Shown piece by piece: positions 9,850 to 18,762 of a DNA stretch of 64,000 nucleotides. The notes under the pieces are model-generated. The model ran no database searches, was not told the origin of the DNA, and worked only from the letters and a program-made list of their open reading frames with translations. This DNA comes from Bacteroidetes bacterium HGW-Bacteroidetes-7. GTDB lineage: Bacteria; Bacteroidota; Bacteroidia; Bacteroidales; UBA932. Location: assembly GCA_002842465.1 (NCBI GenBank), contig PHDA01000005.1, positions 1 through 64,000 on the forward strand, given 5' to 3'. The first letter of the stretch is position 1; each line of letters starts with the position of its first letter. A program made the translations under genes and the position numbers.

Positions 9850-11027
9850 AAACCATTGAAATATTTTTTTGGATATTCCTGAGTATAGTTGTTTACACAC
9901 ACATCGGCTATGGACTTTTATTATTTCTGGCAGTCAAATGCAAAGAGTTGTTTATAAAAAAGAAAGAGATTCCTACCGGAAAACCCCTGCCACATCTAAC
10001 CCTCCTAATAGCGGCATATAACGAAGAGGATGTTATTAAGATGAAAATGGAGAATATCCATTCACTTTCATATCCTGAAAACTTTCTAGAGATTGTTTGG
10101 GTTACTGACGGAAGTAATGACAATACCAATGAATTACTATCTTCATACAAAGATGTAAAGGTATTACATCAACCTGAAAGACTTGGGAAAACAGCCGCCA
10201 TTAATAGGGCCATGAAACTTATTAATAATCCAATCATTGTATTTACTGATGCCAATACCCAAATGAACAGTGAGGCCTTACTCGAGATTGCAGCTGCTTT
10301 TGAGATCTCTTCTACAGGGTGTGTATCCGGTGAAAAAAGGGTCTATTCGGATAGTGAGAGTGTATCTTCAGAAGGGGAGGGTTTGTATTGGAAATATGAA
10401 TCAAAGTTAAAAGAACTTGATTCTCGCTTATACAGTGCAGTTGGAGCAGCTGGGGAGTTATTTGCAATAAGGAGAGAGTTGTTTGAGGAGGTAGAAAACG
10501 ATACACTATTGGATGACTTTGTAATATCAATGAATGTGCTTAAGAAAGGATACAGAATCATATACTGCAAATCTGCCTATGCCACAGAAAAGGGTTCTTT
10601 AAATTTGAAGGAAGAGAAGAAGCGTAAAATAAGAATCTCTGCAGGGGGCTTGCAGGCAGTATTAAGACTTGGTTTTTTGCTCAATTTTTTTAGATATCAT
10701 ATCTTCACTTTTCAATACTTATCACATAGAGTTTTAAGATGGACAATTGCTCCATTTGCAATAGCAGCTTTAATTCCATTAAACATTATTCTGGCTTTTA
10801 ATCTGGAAAGCCCAATTTATTTAGTGCTTCTGCTATTGCAGGCCCTATTTTATACTTTGGCTTTAATTGGGATTTCTTGTTACTCAACCGGAAAAGCCGG
10901 AAGGTTGCTAATCATACCCTATTATTTCTTATTTATGCACTACAATGTTTTTAGTGGAATTGCATATCTGATTCGGAAAAAACGTGGTGATGGTTCTTGG
11001 GAAAAAACGAAGCGGTTGGATGTCTGA
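9846..11027 (+). CDS. Membrane GT2 glycosyltransferase (PgaC-like)
   Basis: A 393-residue protein with an N-terminal membrane helix, a GT2 domain and three C-terminal helices. Motifs are LTLLIAAYNEEDVI, WVTDGSNDNTNE, the metal-binding DAN in VFTDANTQ, the DDF pair (TLLDDFVIS) and KRKIRIS followed by SHRVLRW. The last resembles the acceptor/product QxxRW-like motif of processive GT2 enzymes. It closes the first plus-strand run of the locus. It converges with the minus-strand transferase whose stop lies only 8 bp away. Confidence 0.82.
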   Translation: MKTIEIFFWIFLSIVVYTHIGYGLLLFLAVKCKELFIKKKEIPTGKPLPHLTLLIAAYNEEDVIKMKMENIHSLSYPENFLEIVWVTDGSNDNTNELLSSYKDVKVLHQPERLGKTAAINRAMKLINNPIIVFTDANTQMNSEALLEIAAAFEISSTGCVSGEKRVYSDSESVSSEGEGLYWKYESKLKELDSRLYSAVGAAGELFAIRRELFEEVENDTLLDDFVISMNVLKKGYRIIYCKSAYATEKGSLNLKEEKKRKIRISAGGLQAVLRLGFLLNFFRYHIFTFQYLSHRVLRWTIAPFAIAALIPLNIILAFNLESPIYLVLLLLQALFYTLALIGISCYSTGKAGRLLIIPYYFLFMHYNVFSGIAYLIRKKRGDGSWEKTKRLDV

Positions 11028-11034
11028 TTAATGC

Positions 11035-12180
11035 TTAGTTTATCACTTCATTAAACAATGCGGCCCACTCCTTGGCGATGACATCTATTCTGAATCGTTC
11101 TGACCTTGTTCTGGCATTTGAACCCATTTTCTTTCTTAATTGTTCGTCTTCTATAAGGCATGCTATCTTTTGAGCAAGATCAAATACGTTTTCAGGCTCT
11201 GCCAGTAATCCGTCTGTTCCGTCCGAGATTATATCTCTGGGCCCGCATGGACATGCGAAAGCAACAGGAGGGATACCACAGGCCATTGCCTCGGTAATTA
11301 CCATTCCAAAACCTTCAAATCTGGAACTAAACGCAAAAATTGAACTCTCAGCAAATTTTTCGTTCAGATTCAGAACAGTCTCTTCAAGGAAACAGTTTGA
11401 ACTGAGGCCATTTTTGAAAATCTGATTATTAAATGCCTCTTTTGAACCAGGTCCATATATAGTTAATGTCCAATCAGGATGCTTTTCGGTTACAATCTTC
11501 CAGGCATCAATCAACATATCAAACCCTTTCTGATGAGCAAATCTTCCTGCAGAAATAACCTTTTTGGCAGAACAATCAGAAACATTACCGGGCATTCTTT
11601 CAATTGCATTGTAAATCACGGCTGTATTATCTAGTTCTGTCCACTTAAGTTTATCTTCATTGCTAAGTACAACAAATTTGTCCAGTTTTTTAAGATTTCT
11701 TATCAACTGTTTCATCCATAGTTTAGCCAAAACCCCTTTAATACCACCTCTTTCACCTTTGGTATTAAAGTCTCTGTAATTAATCTTGTTAAAGTGCATC
11801 TCTCCAATTTTGGCACTCCCGTCTTTAATTTTTGTTAAGAAATTGATCTCTCTTCTTAACAGCGAAATTGTAATATCAGGTTTAATCTTATTTAAAACAG
11901 CAGACAGCCTCTTCCTGTATAAAACTTGTTTGATTAGATAAACAATAAATTTCAGGTAAATTGGATAAGACCATATTTTATCATAGTTAATATTAAGATT
12001 GATTATCTTTACTTTATCAGATAATTTGAATGCGGGTTCTTTTCCTGCGCCATCAGTAAGAATTATTGTAATGTCATAACCAAAAACATCTGCAAAATAA
12101 TTTGCTTTGATAGTTAGGGTACGCTCCATCCCACTGGGAGTGTAAATAGCAGGAATACAGTATGCAATTTTATATTTCAT
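11035..12180 (-). CDS. GT4 family glycosyltransferase, opposite strand
   Basis: A 381-residue GT-B enzyme with GMERTLTIKANYFAD near the N-terminus, ISAGRFAHQKGFDMLIDAW at the nucleotide-sugar site, IYGPGSKE, and a full EX7E motif in EGFGMVITEAMACG. The pattern is close to GalNAc/GlcNAc-type transferases of capsule loci. It is the only minus-strand gene of the polysaccharide locus and has its own promoter-like box (12196-12203). It may therefore be expressed separately from the surrounding plus-strand genes. Confidence 0.85.
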   Translation of the reverse strand: MKYKIAYCIPAIYTPSGMERTLTIKANYFADVFGYDITIILTDGAGKEPAFKLSDKVKIINLNINYDKIWSYPIYLKFIVYLIKQVLYRKRLSAVLNKIKPDITISLLRREINFLTKIKDGSAKIGEMHFNKINYRDFNTKGERGGIKGVLAKLWMKQLIRNLKKLDKFVVLSNEDKLKWTELDNTAVIYNAIERMPGNVSDCSAKKVISAGRFAHQKGFDMLIDAWKIVTEKHPDWTLTIYGPGSKEAFNNQIFKNGLSSNCFLEETVLNLNEKFAESSIFAFSSRFEGFGMVITEAMACGIPPVAFACPCGPRDIISDGTDGLLAEPENVFDLAQKIACLIEDEQLRKKMGSNARTRSERFRIDVIAKEWAALFNEVIN

Positions 12181-12195
12181 ACATTAATATTTAAC

Positions 12196-12203
12196 CAAAT
12201 ATA
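12196..12203 (-). promoter_or_regulatory. Candidate -7 box for the minus-strand transferase
   Basis: Read on the minus strand this is TATATTTG, a perfect match to the Bacteroidota primary-sigma -7 consensus TAnnTTTG, about 16 bases before ATG 12180. No good TTTG -33 box is present at the usual spacing, so support is partial. Confidence 0.35.
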
Positions 12204-12250
12204 GTTAAAACATTGTTTAAATTTTAAGTAATTTTACAAAAAGAAGTATT

Positions 12251-13030
12251 ATGAACATAAGGAGAAAACCATTTGACAAAGATAACCTTAAAATTAAAAA
12301 AGGTTATAATGTCCTGGAAGTTGGTCCTGGCAGTAATCCAACAAAAAGAGCAGATGTTCTCCTGGAAAAGTTTATTGATAACAACCAACACAGAAGAGGA
12401 GATCTAAAAATATTTCCACATCAGAGACTAGTAGAAGGCGATGCCGAAGAAATGCCATTTAAAGATAAGGAGTTTGACTACTCAATTTGTTGCCATGTTC
12501 TGGAACATGCCGAAGATCCTGCAATTTTTTTAAACGAGTTAATGAGAGTATCAAAAGGGGGATATATTGAGACTCCAAGTTTGATTGGGGAATTTCTGGC
12601 GCCAAAGAAGTCACATAAATGGCTACTGCTCGAAATAAACCAAAAGTTGGTCTTGTACGAAAAGTCAAAAGTATGGGAGGAGCAAAGCTTTAATTATGGA
12701 GATTTTTTTCTTAACCATATGCCATATAATTCGCTGCTATACAGGTTATTAGACATGACTCAGGATAATTTTATGGTTGTCAGATATTTGTGGAAAGATA
12801 ATATTGAATATCTGGTTAACCCCGAAGGAGAATATCGTGACTATTTTTCGAATGTTTGGACTCCAAATATAGTTAGCAAATTGTACCCCAAAATCTCAAT
12901 TAGTCGCCAGGTAGCATTGTTCCTTCAGGGCCTGGGATACTTTGCAAAAAAGAAATTTATAGATAAGCTTACTAAAAGGTACAAAGCAATGTCCATTGAA
13001 GATTACAGACAACTAAAAAAACATGATTGA
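12251..13030 (+). CDS. Class I SAM-dependent methyltransferase
   Basis: A 259-residue Methyltransf_11-type protein. Motif I is YNVLEVGPGSNPT (SAM-binding glycine-rich loop), the acidic post-I region follows, motif II is around LVEGDAEEMPFKDKEFDYSIC, and CHVLEHAEDP is the typical VLEH segment. It could methylate a sugar or glycan terminus in the cytoplasm, since such enzymes often cap or decorate repeat units. Its last 8 bases overlap the next transferase gene, indicating co-transcription. The substrate is not readable. Confidence 0.8.
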   Translation: MNIRRKPFDKDNLKIKKGYNVLEVGPGSNPTKRADVLLEKFIDNNQHRRGDLKIFPHQRLVEGDAEEMPFKDKEFDYSICCHVLEHAEDPAIFLNELMRVSKGGYIETPSLIGEFLAPKKSHKWLLLEINQKLVLYEKSKVWEEQSFNYGDFFLNHMPYNSLLYRLLDMTQDNFMVVRYLWKDNIEYLVNPEGEYRDYFSNVWTPNIVSKLYPKISISRQVALFLQGLGYFAKKKFIDKLTKRYKAMSIEDYRQLKKHD

Positions 13031-14054
13031 TAACGGGAAAATAAAATTTTCGGCCTATCCTCCCTATATAAAGGAAAATCCCGCAATTGAATTATTTCAT
13101 AATTCTCTGATAGAGTCCGGATTTGAGCATTGTCAGTTGAATTTTTCACTCTTTACAATATGCACCAGAAGAGGAAATGGGCTGTTACTTATAATACACT
13201 GGCCCTCTTTTTTCTGGTATTCGCCTTCATTATTTATAAGCTGTTTGAAGCTTTTCAAATTTATTCTGATATGCTTGGCAGCTAAAGTAAATGGATATCG
13301 GCTTATATGGTGTGCTCATAATTCAATGCCTCATAAATTATTTAGCTATAAACTGGAGTTGTTTGCCAGAAAATTTATTCTTAGATATTTTGATTTAATA
13401 ATAAATCTCGCAAAAAATGCAAGTCTTGAAAGACTTATGATAACCGGAGTTAAACCTGTAAGAGAGGTGTTGGCGATACATGGCCATTATGAAGATAGGT
13501 ATATTTCCGTAAATGTTATTAACAGAGAAACTCTTGGAATACCTCAGGAATCGATTGTAATCTTTTTACATTCAAATCTCAAGGATTATAAAGGAGACAT
13601 AGACTTCATTGATGATTTCAGAGAGAATGCAACACAAAAACTTTTATTAGTTGTTACAGGAGAGATTAGAAAGCAAGAACCCTCTCATCCAAAAATCATT
13701 TTCCTTCCAGGCTATAAATCAGAGGAGGAGATGGCAGACCTAATCACATTGTCAGATTACTTTGCATTACCTTATAAAAGAATTACCACCTCAGGTGCTT
13801 ATATGCTTGCCGTTACATTTAAAAAGCCAATGATTACAACGGATCTTCCTTTTTTCAGAGAACACTCTCTTAAAGATACAGCACTTTTTTACAGGATAGG
13901 GGATGATTCACTTAGACACATTTTTGAAAAGATAGAGAAAGGATGGGTGCCTAATAATGATAATCTTCAGGAGATGAAAAATTTATATACATGGAGCAAT
14001 GCTGCCGCGAAAATCAAAGAAGCGGTTGTTAAAATGATAAAAACCGGCAATTAA
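13023..14054 (+). CDS. Glycosyltransferase-like protein (GT-B), end of polysaccharide locus
   Basis: A 343-residue protein with GT-B features: VIFLHSNLKDYKGDIDF in place of the usual sugar-nucleotide strand, KIIFLPGYKSEEEMADLI, then SDYFALPYKRITTSGAYMLA. The last replaces the EX7E segment, as in GT4 relatives of the GumK/WcaK-like type. A hydrophobic stretch near residues 52-85 may associate with the membrane. It starts inside the end of the methyltransferase gene. Its TAA stop is in the loop of the terminator hairpin at 14034-14071. Confidence 0.68.
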   Translation: MIDNGKIKFSAYPPYIKENPAIELFHNSLIESGFEHCQLNFSLFTICTRRGNGLLLIIHWPSFFWYSPSLFISCLKLFKFILICLAAKVNGYRLIWCAHNSMPHKLFSYKLELFARKFILRYFDLIINLAKNASLERLMITGVKPVREVLAIHGHYEDRYISVNVINRETLGIPQESIVIFLHSNLKDYKGDIDFIDDFRENATQKLLLVVTGEIRKQEPSHPKIIFLPGYKSEEEMADLITLSDYFALPYKRITTSGAYMLAVTFKKPMITTDLPFFREHSLKDTALFYRIGDDSLRHIFEKIEKGWVPNNDNLQEMKNLYTWSNAAAKIKEAVVKMIKTGN

Positions 14055-14071
14055 TTACCGGTTTTTATCAT
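14034..14071. terminator. Bidirectional intrinsic terminator ending the polysaccharide locus
   Basis: A perfect 14-bp stem (ATGATAAAAACCGG with CCGGTTTTTATCAT) around a 10-base loop, with U-rich exits on both strands. It separates two converging genes, and the upstream gene's stop codon lies in the loop. Confidence 0.85.
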
Positions 14072-14090
14072 AGTTCTAAATGAGTTACAA

Positions 14091-16472
14091 TTAATATATG
14101 AACTCGTAATTCCTGTAACCTGGTAAATCTAAATACCAGTCAGTATATTGTGTTCCGCCTGAAGTTGCCCAAGCTGCAAAATGCGTATATGCAGTAACTA
14201 TAGACTTTCCTTCTAGTGCGTAACTGAAGTCTGAAGGAAACATCAACCCCCACATCATACCATCACTGGATCTGAAATTATCTGAAGGGTGTAACGACGC
14301 ACCGGAAGTTGCCGAGGAATTAAATTTTTCAGTTGCCATATAACCTGGTAAATGTACTTCTGTCCCTCTTTCATCCACCGCAATAAAGAAGTTGAATGAG
14401 TCCATTCCAATGGTGGATTGTGCAACAGGAGATCCAAATGCTACCTTTACTTGATTATAAGATGTTGAAACATAGGAATCTCGTATAGTATTTAAAAAAC
14501 CACTATATGACACAACATTTGTCGTGTGGTTAAATATTGGTATAATAGCTTTTGTTACGCCACTTTCTACGCCATTAGAGCCAATACTGAAAGGTGAGTT
14601 GCCTCCTGCTATCTGACCTATTACAGAGCTAATTGCCGAGGCAGAGACATTATCAAGCTGGAATGCGGCAGATATCTGTTTTGTTGCACCAACTGCCACA
14701 ATTCTGTAGTCAAAAATTAGTTCAATTATCTGATTTGAACTGTTAAGAGCAGAAGTGACACGGAATTGAAGAACAAGGTCGTTAAGGTCGTAATCACCTT
14801 TTGATGGCCAAAGATCTTCAAATGCATATGTAGCCCATCCGCTTTGAGAAGGGAAGTAGGTGTAAAACGATGGAGTAGTACCCGGATCATCATCAGGTTC
14901 TATCTGACCTAACGAACCATTACATGTAGTGCCGGGAATATTCTTTGTTTGTGCTGCATTAATGATTGCTCCGTTTGACAAAAAAGGTTCATAAGACGAT
15001 CGGTTGGCGGTAGTCAGCGCGGTATATACAAATTCGATATTTCCGTTAAATGTTGTATTTGCCCATGTAAATGCCGGCACTGTTCCAGTGCTTTTGAACA
15101 AAGAAAAGGTGCTTGATGTAGAAGAAATATGAAAGGCCCAGATACTTGTAATCTGTCCTGTAAGAAACATGCTGGCACCTTTCATGTTAATAGTGCTGTT
15201 ATTTGCGCTTAGTTTCTGACTGTTCCACAATGATCCTGATTCAAGTACTGCTGTCATTTGTTGCATACTTGTCTCATCAGCAGTTATTAAACAGAAATTG
15301 TTTACTGTACCTCCTCCGGAATTGCCGAATTTTTCAGTAGCAGCAACCTCTCCATGGTTGTTTAGTATAGAACCATTTGATTGATACCACTCTTTAGTGG
15401 TAATCACGCCACCCGGCAAGTTTGTCATTCCACCGTTGGTAGTGATACTTATTTTAGGAGCAGTTATTGTTCCGGAATTATATCCAAAAGCGAAGTTTGT
15501 AATATGAAGCTCATCGCTTTTTTTGTTACTTGTCATATTGAGAGTACCCTCATTATGAAACTCTGAGTTGTTATTAATATCAATTTTTTTAGACGTTGTA
15601 ACTATACCCTTGTTAACAAATTTGGAATTTGAGATATTAACCTCTGCAGAAGGAGTAAAGGTACCTCCGTTCTGAATGTACAAAACAGGGAAATCTGCTT
15701 CAATCACTCCGGTGCTTACCCCTTTTACAGAGACAGAACCCCCGGAGAGAACAACAATTGACGTTTTATTTAGTGCTGCATTAGAATTCAAATTTAATGT
15801 GCCCTGAACATACAATACAGCATGCTGCAAAGAGTTGCCAAAATTTATATTCCCTGTTCGGGTAAACCCGGAAGGTATAAGATACGATTTGTAAGTATTT
15901 CCAAATGCAGAAGACTCACCAGTATTAAATCCAACAATACTTAAACCAGAGTTGTTATTAATAGTCACATCGAACTGTGTAGGTATAGTTATGTCTGCAT
16001 AAACAGAATGAGCTATAGCGTTAGCTCTGAATACATTATTGTTTTCATAACCTGTTGCGCTTTTTGTAAGCGTAGTGTTTATTGCAGCCGAGCTGACCTT
16101 AACTGTAGATACAGATACTAGTCCGTTAGGTTTTGTCTCGTGAATGTATAGCTCCTCAGTTGGAGTAGATACTGATATTCTGACTTTGTAAGGCTCATTT
16201 ATTTTTGCACCACCGGACGCAATAAGTGATCCTGAGTTTAACAGGGGCGAGCTGTAAACTCTGATTATATGAACATTGTTGTTTAGGGATCCTCCCAAAG
16301 GGGTAATATTCACAGTAAGATCTAACGTTTTAATTGTTTTCCAATCAAAATCGTATGGAATTGAACCGACTGGTGATAGTGGCAATCTCGGCTGAGCGTT
16401 ATCAGGGATCTTCACGCAGGAGCCCAAAATAAGCAGGCCAATAATTATTATTGCTAAAATTCGTGTTTTCAT
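14091..16472 (-). CDS. LruC domain-containing surface lipoprotein
   Basis: A 793-residue protein beginning with a lipoprotein signal (LLILGSC, cysteine about residue 19). The C-terminal part carries the LruC/DUF4842 signature: YFPSQSGWATYAFEDLWPS followed by KGDYDLNDLVLQFRV, then repeated beta-rich segments and the ending LPGYRNYEFIY. The middle (about residues 220-420) is a repetitive beta-rich region full of asparagine, serine and threonine, resembling a beta-helix. LruC-domain lipoproteins are envelope or surface proteins of poorly known function in Bacteroidota and Leptospira. It faces the polysaccharide locus across a shared terminator and is transcribed away from the exporter operon. 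Confidence 0.85.
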   Translation of the reverse strand: MKTRILAIIIIGLLILGSCVKIPDNAQPRLPLSPVGSIPYDFDWKTIKTLDLTVNITPLGGSLNNNVHIIRVYSSPLLNSGSLIASGGAKINEPYKVRISVSTPTEELYIHETKPNGLVSVSTVKVSSAAINTTLTKSATGYENNNVFRANAIAHSVYADITIPTQFDVTINNNSGLSIVGFNTGESSAFGNTYKSYLIPSGFTRTGNINFGNSLQHAVLYVQGTLNLNSNAALNKTSIVVLSGGSVSVKGVSTGVIEADFPVLYIQNGGTFTPSAEVNISNSKFVNKGIVTTSKKIDINNNSEFHNEGTLNMTSNKKSDELHITNFAFGYNSGTITAPKISITTNGGMTNLPGGVITTKEWYQSNGSILNNHGEVAATEKFGNSGGGTVNNFCLITADETSMQQMTAVLESGSLWNSQKLSANNSTINMKGASMFLTGQITSIWAFHISSTSSTFSLFKSTGTVPAFTWANTTFNGNIEFVYTALTTANRSSYEPFLSNGAIINAAQTKNIPGTTCNGSLGQIEPDDDPGTTPSFYTYFPSQSGWATYAFEDLWPSKGDYDLNDLVLQFRVTSALNSSNQIIELIFDYRIVAVGATKQISAAFQLDNVSASAISSVIGQIAGGNSPFSIGSNGVESGVTKAIIPIFNHTTNVVSYSGFLNTIRDSYVSTSYNQVKVAFGSPVAQSTIGMDSFNFFIAVDERGTEVHLPGYMATEKFNSSATSGASLHPSDNFRSSDGMMWGLMFPSDFSYALEGKSIVTAYTHFAAWATSGGTQYTDWYLDLPGYRNYEFIY

Positions 16473-16555
16473 TGTATTAATTGTTCGTTCTTTTTAATAT
16501 CTATATGTCAATATTTGTACCAAACATTAACTTCATGTTAAACTATAAATATTTG

Positions 16556-16589
16556 CAAATTTAAAAATAAATTTTATATAAAGCGCAAA
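16556..16589 (-). promoter_or_regulatory. Candidate promoter of the LruC lipoprotein gene
   Basis: On the minus strand TTTG (16589-16586) is followed after 22 bases by TAAATTTG (16563-16556), a full match to TAnnTTTG. The spacing is slightly longer than typical. The implied leader is roughly 80 bases. Confidence 0.4.
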
Positions 16590-16717
16590 TATTTATTAAG
16601 TAGCACTGATTCTGAGAGATGGCACTTTTGGTTTTTTGTGAAAAAAGGATTATTTATAAAAATATCTCTTATTATTTATTTTGTTCATATATTTCTTTGA
16701 GTAAAATATTTTTACGG

Positions 16718-16749
16718 TTTGTTAAATTGGAATATACAAAATTTATTTG
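16718..16749 (+). promoter_or_regulatory. Candidate promoter of the TetR/exporter operon
   Basis: TTTG (16718-16721), a 20-base spacer, then TTTATTTG (16742-16749), seven of eight matches to TAnnTTTG. A leader of about 60 bases would reach the TetR start. It lies in the 342-bp AT-rich divergent spacer 16473-16814, in which I see nothing else. Confidence 0.5.
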
Positions 16750-16814
16750 CTGATTAAAAAAAAATATTGTTATTTCGCATTAATTAATAGAGCTATTAAA
16801 TAAAACGATTAAAT

Positions 16815-17465
16815 ATGTCAGTTAAAAAAGAGCGCCCCGTAAAGAGCGAAAACTTTGAACAGTTGATTCTGGATATTGCTGAAAATGTTTTTCTTGAGAG
16901 AGGCTTTGCCCTCACAACAACAACCGAAATAGCCAAAAGAGTCGGGTGTAATCAGGCCCTTATACACTACTATTTCAGAACAAAGGATAGACTCTTTGAA
17001 CGGTTATTTGAGAAGAAGTTTTTTGCTTTTATGACCTCAGTATCGTACAGACGTGAAGACAATCTCCCTTTTAAAGAGATAATAAGAGGTATTGTACACA
17101 ATCATCTTAAAATAATTTCAGAAAACCCAAAGCTTCCGTTCTTGATAATCAGCGAGATGACGCTTAATCCACAAAGATTCAGGGCTATTGCAGAAACTAT
17201 CGAGAGTGCAGTGAAAAGTATGTTAGTGGACCTGAATTTAGAGCTTCAAAAAGAGATCGAGGCTAAAAGGGTAAGAGAGATTTCGGCATTCGATCTTTTA
17301 TTGAGTATACTCTCATTAAATCTTTTCATGTTTGTATCTCAGCCGCTTATAAGTTATGTGAAGGGCTTTACCTGGGATGAGTACATGAATTTTGTAAAGC
17401 AAAGGGGTGACGAAATATTTTTTACAGTATGGAGAGGAATCTCCCTCGAACCTGACAAACAGTAA
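16815..17465 (+). CDS. TetR family transcriptional regulator of the exporter operon
   Basis: A 216-residue regulator with an N-terminal TetR helix-turn-helix (AENVFLERGFALTTTTEIA, then CNQALIHYYFRTKDRLFE) at about residues 14-65. A helical ligand-binding/dimerisation domain follows. It is the first gene of the exporter run, 6 bp before the TolC-like gene. By family behaviour it probably represses its own operon until an exported compound binds. No clear palindromic operator was found in the AT-rich upstream region. Confidence 0.88.
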   Translation: MSVKKERPVKSENFEQLILDIAENVFLERGFALTTTTEIAKRVGCNQALIHYYFRTKDRLFERLFEKKFFAFMTSVSYRREDNLPFKEIIRGIVHNHLKIISENPKLPFLIISEMTLNPQRFRAIAETIESAVKSMLVDLNLELQKEIEAKRVREISAFDLLLSILSLNLFMFVSQPLISYVKGFTWDEYMNFVKQRGDEIFFTVWRGISLEPDKQ

Positions 17466-17471
17466 TTTACC

Positions 17472-18749
17472 ATGAAAAAGTTTTTTGGATTAATATCTTT
17501 TCTAATGATTCTGACACTTTCTACATTAAAAGGTCAGACGCAAGAAAGCCAACGGGTCTATACAATAGAAGAGTGCCAGGCATTGGCGGCTGAAAATTAT
17601 CCTGCGATTAAAAGATTCACTGTAATTGAGACAATTAAGGAGCTTAAAATAAAGAATTTGAACACATTATATCTTCCTCAGGGAGGGATAAACATTAAAG
17701 CCTCATATCAGTCCGATGTTACCTCTATCCCTGTAAACATTCCGGGAATGACAATAAACCCGTTAAGTAAAGACCAGTACTCGGCCACCTTAAATGTGGA
17801 ACAACTGATTTGGGACGGGGGAGTTACAGGAGCAGCAAAGAGGCAGGTAATTAAAGAGAGCGAAATTGGGAAAAATGAGTTGGAGAGTGAACTATACTCA
17901 GTTAGAGAGATGGTTAATGAGCTCTATTTCGGAATTCTTTTGAACGAAAGGTATTTACAAGACATAAAGCTTGTCAGAGAAGATTTGCTAAGAATTTTGT
18001 CAAGAGCAGAGGCCCTTGTATCTGAGGGAATGGCTAATAGATCGGACACTGACGCAATAAGCGCCGAACTTATCACTTTGAATCAACGAGAGACCGAGTT
18101 AAAATCGGGAAAAGAGTCTTTGATAAGTATGTTGTCATTGCTAACCGGCTCAGGAATTAATCCAGATTCAGAATTCCGTGAACCATCGGGGGCCATACCT
18201 GATGTAGAGATATTCAGACCTGAGCTTAAAATTTTTGAATCAAAGAGTGATTTTCTGCAAATCAAGAAAGAGCAGACACTATCACAGAGAAGGCCAAAAA
18301 TTGGTGCTTTTCTGCAAGCCGGATACGGCAAACCTGGATTGAATATGCTCAAGGATGAATTCTCTCCCTTTTTTGTCACCGGTATTAAATTATCATGGAA
18401 TATCGGATCGCTCTATTCAAAAAATAATGAAATAAGAATACTTGACAGAGAGATGATGAACATAAATTCACACAGAGAGACATTCCTTCTGAATATATCA
18501 CTTAAATCTGCATCACAACGCTCGGCAATAAGTAAAATTGAAAAACTATTGGAGTCAGATAATGAGGTTATTGAACTTAGAGAAAGGCTTGTAAAGGCAG
18601 CTGAAGTAAAACTTGAAAATGGCATAATTTCAGTAACAGACTATTTAAGGGAGTTAAATAACCTTGACATTGCAAGAGGCAATAAACGACGTCACAATAT
18701 TGAACTCATTTTGGCAATCTACACATTAAAGCACACCCATAACCAATAA
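17472..18749 (+). CDS. TolC-like outer-membrane efflux protein
   Basis: A 425-residue protein with a signal peptide (about 1-21, ending LKGQTQ) and the TolC/OEP architecture: two alpha-helical repeat regions (around 95-215 and 300-420) and short beta-barrel segments such as YSATLNVEQLIWDGG, a typical OEP strand. It would form the outer-membrane channel of the exporter. It follows the TetR gene by 6 bp and precedes the adaptor by 13 bp. Confidence 0.87.
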   Translation: MKKFFGLISFLMILTLSTLKGQTQESQRVYTIEECQALAAENYPAIKRFTVIETIKELKIKNLNTLYLPQGGINIKASYQSDVTSIPVNIPGMTINPLSKDQYSATLNVEQLIWDGGVTGAAKRQVIKESEIGKNELESELYSVREMVNELYFGILLNERYLQDIKLVREDLLRILSRAEALVSEGMANRSDTDAISAELITLNQRETELKSGKESLISMLSLLTGSGINPDSEFREPSGAIPDVEIFRPELKIFESKSDFLQIKKEQTLSQRRPKIGAFLQAGYGKPGLNMLKDEFSPFFVTGIKLSWNIGSLYSKNNEIRILDREMMNINSHRETFLLNISLKSASQRSAISKIEKLLESDNEVIELRERLVKAAEVKLENGIISVTDYLRELNNLDIARGNKRRHNIELILAIYTLKHTHNQ

Positions 18750-18762
18750 ACGACACAATATC

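Noticed and set aside
16618-16640. TGGCACTTTTGG resembling a sigma-54 promoter before the TetR gene
   Set aside because: The -24 half is partial and the -12 half reads GTTTT, with no GC at the right spacing; a primary-sigma promoter is present closer to the gene.
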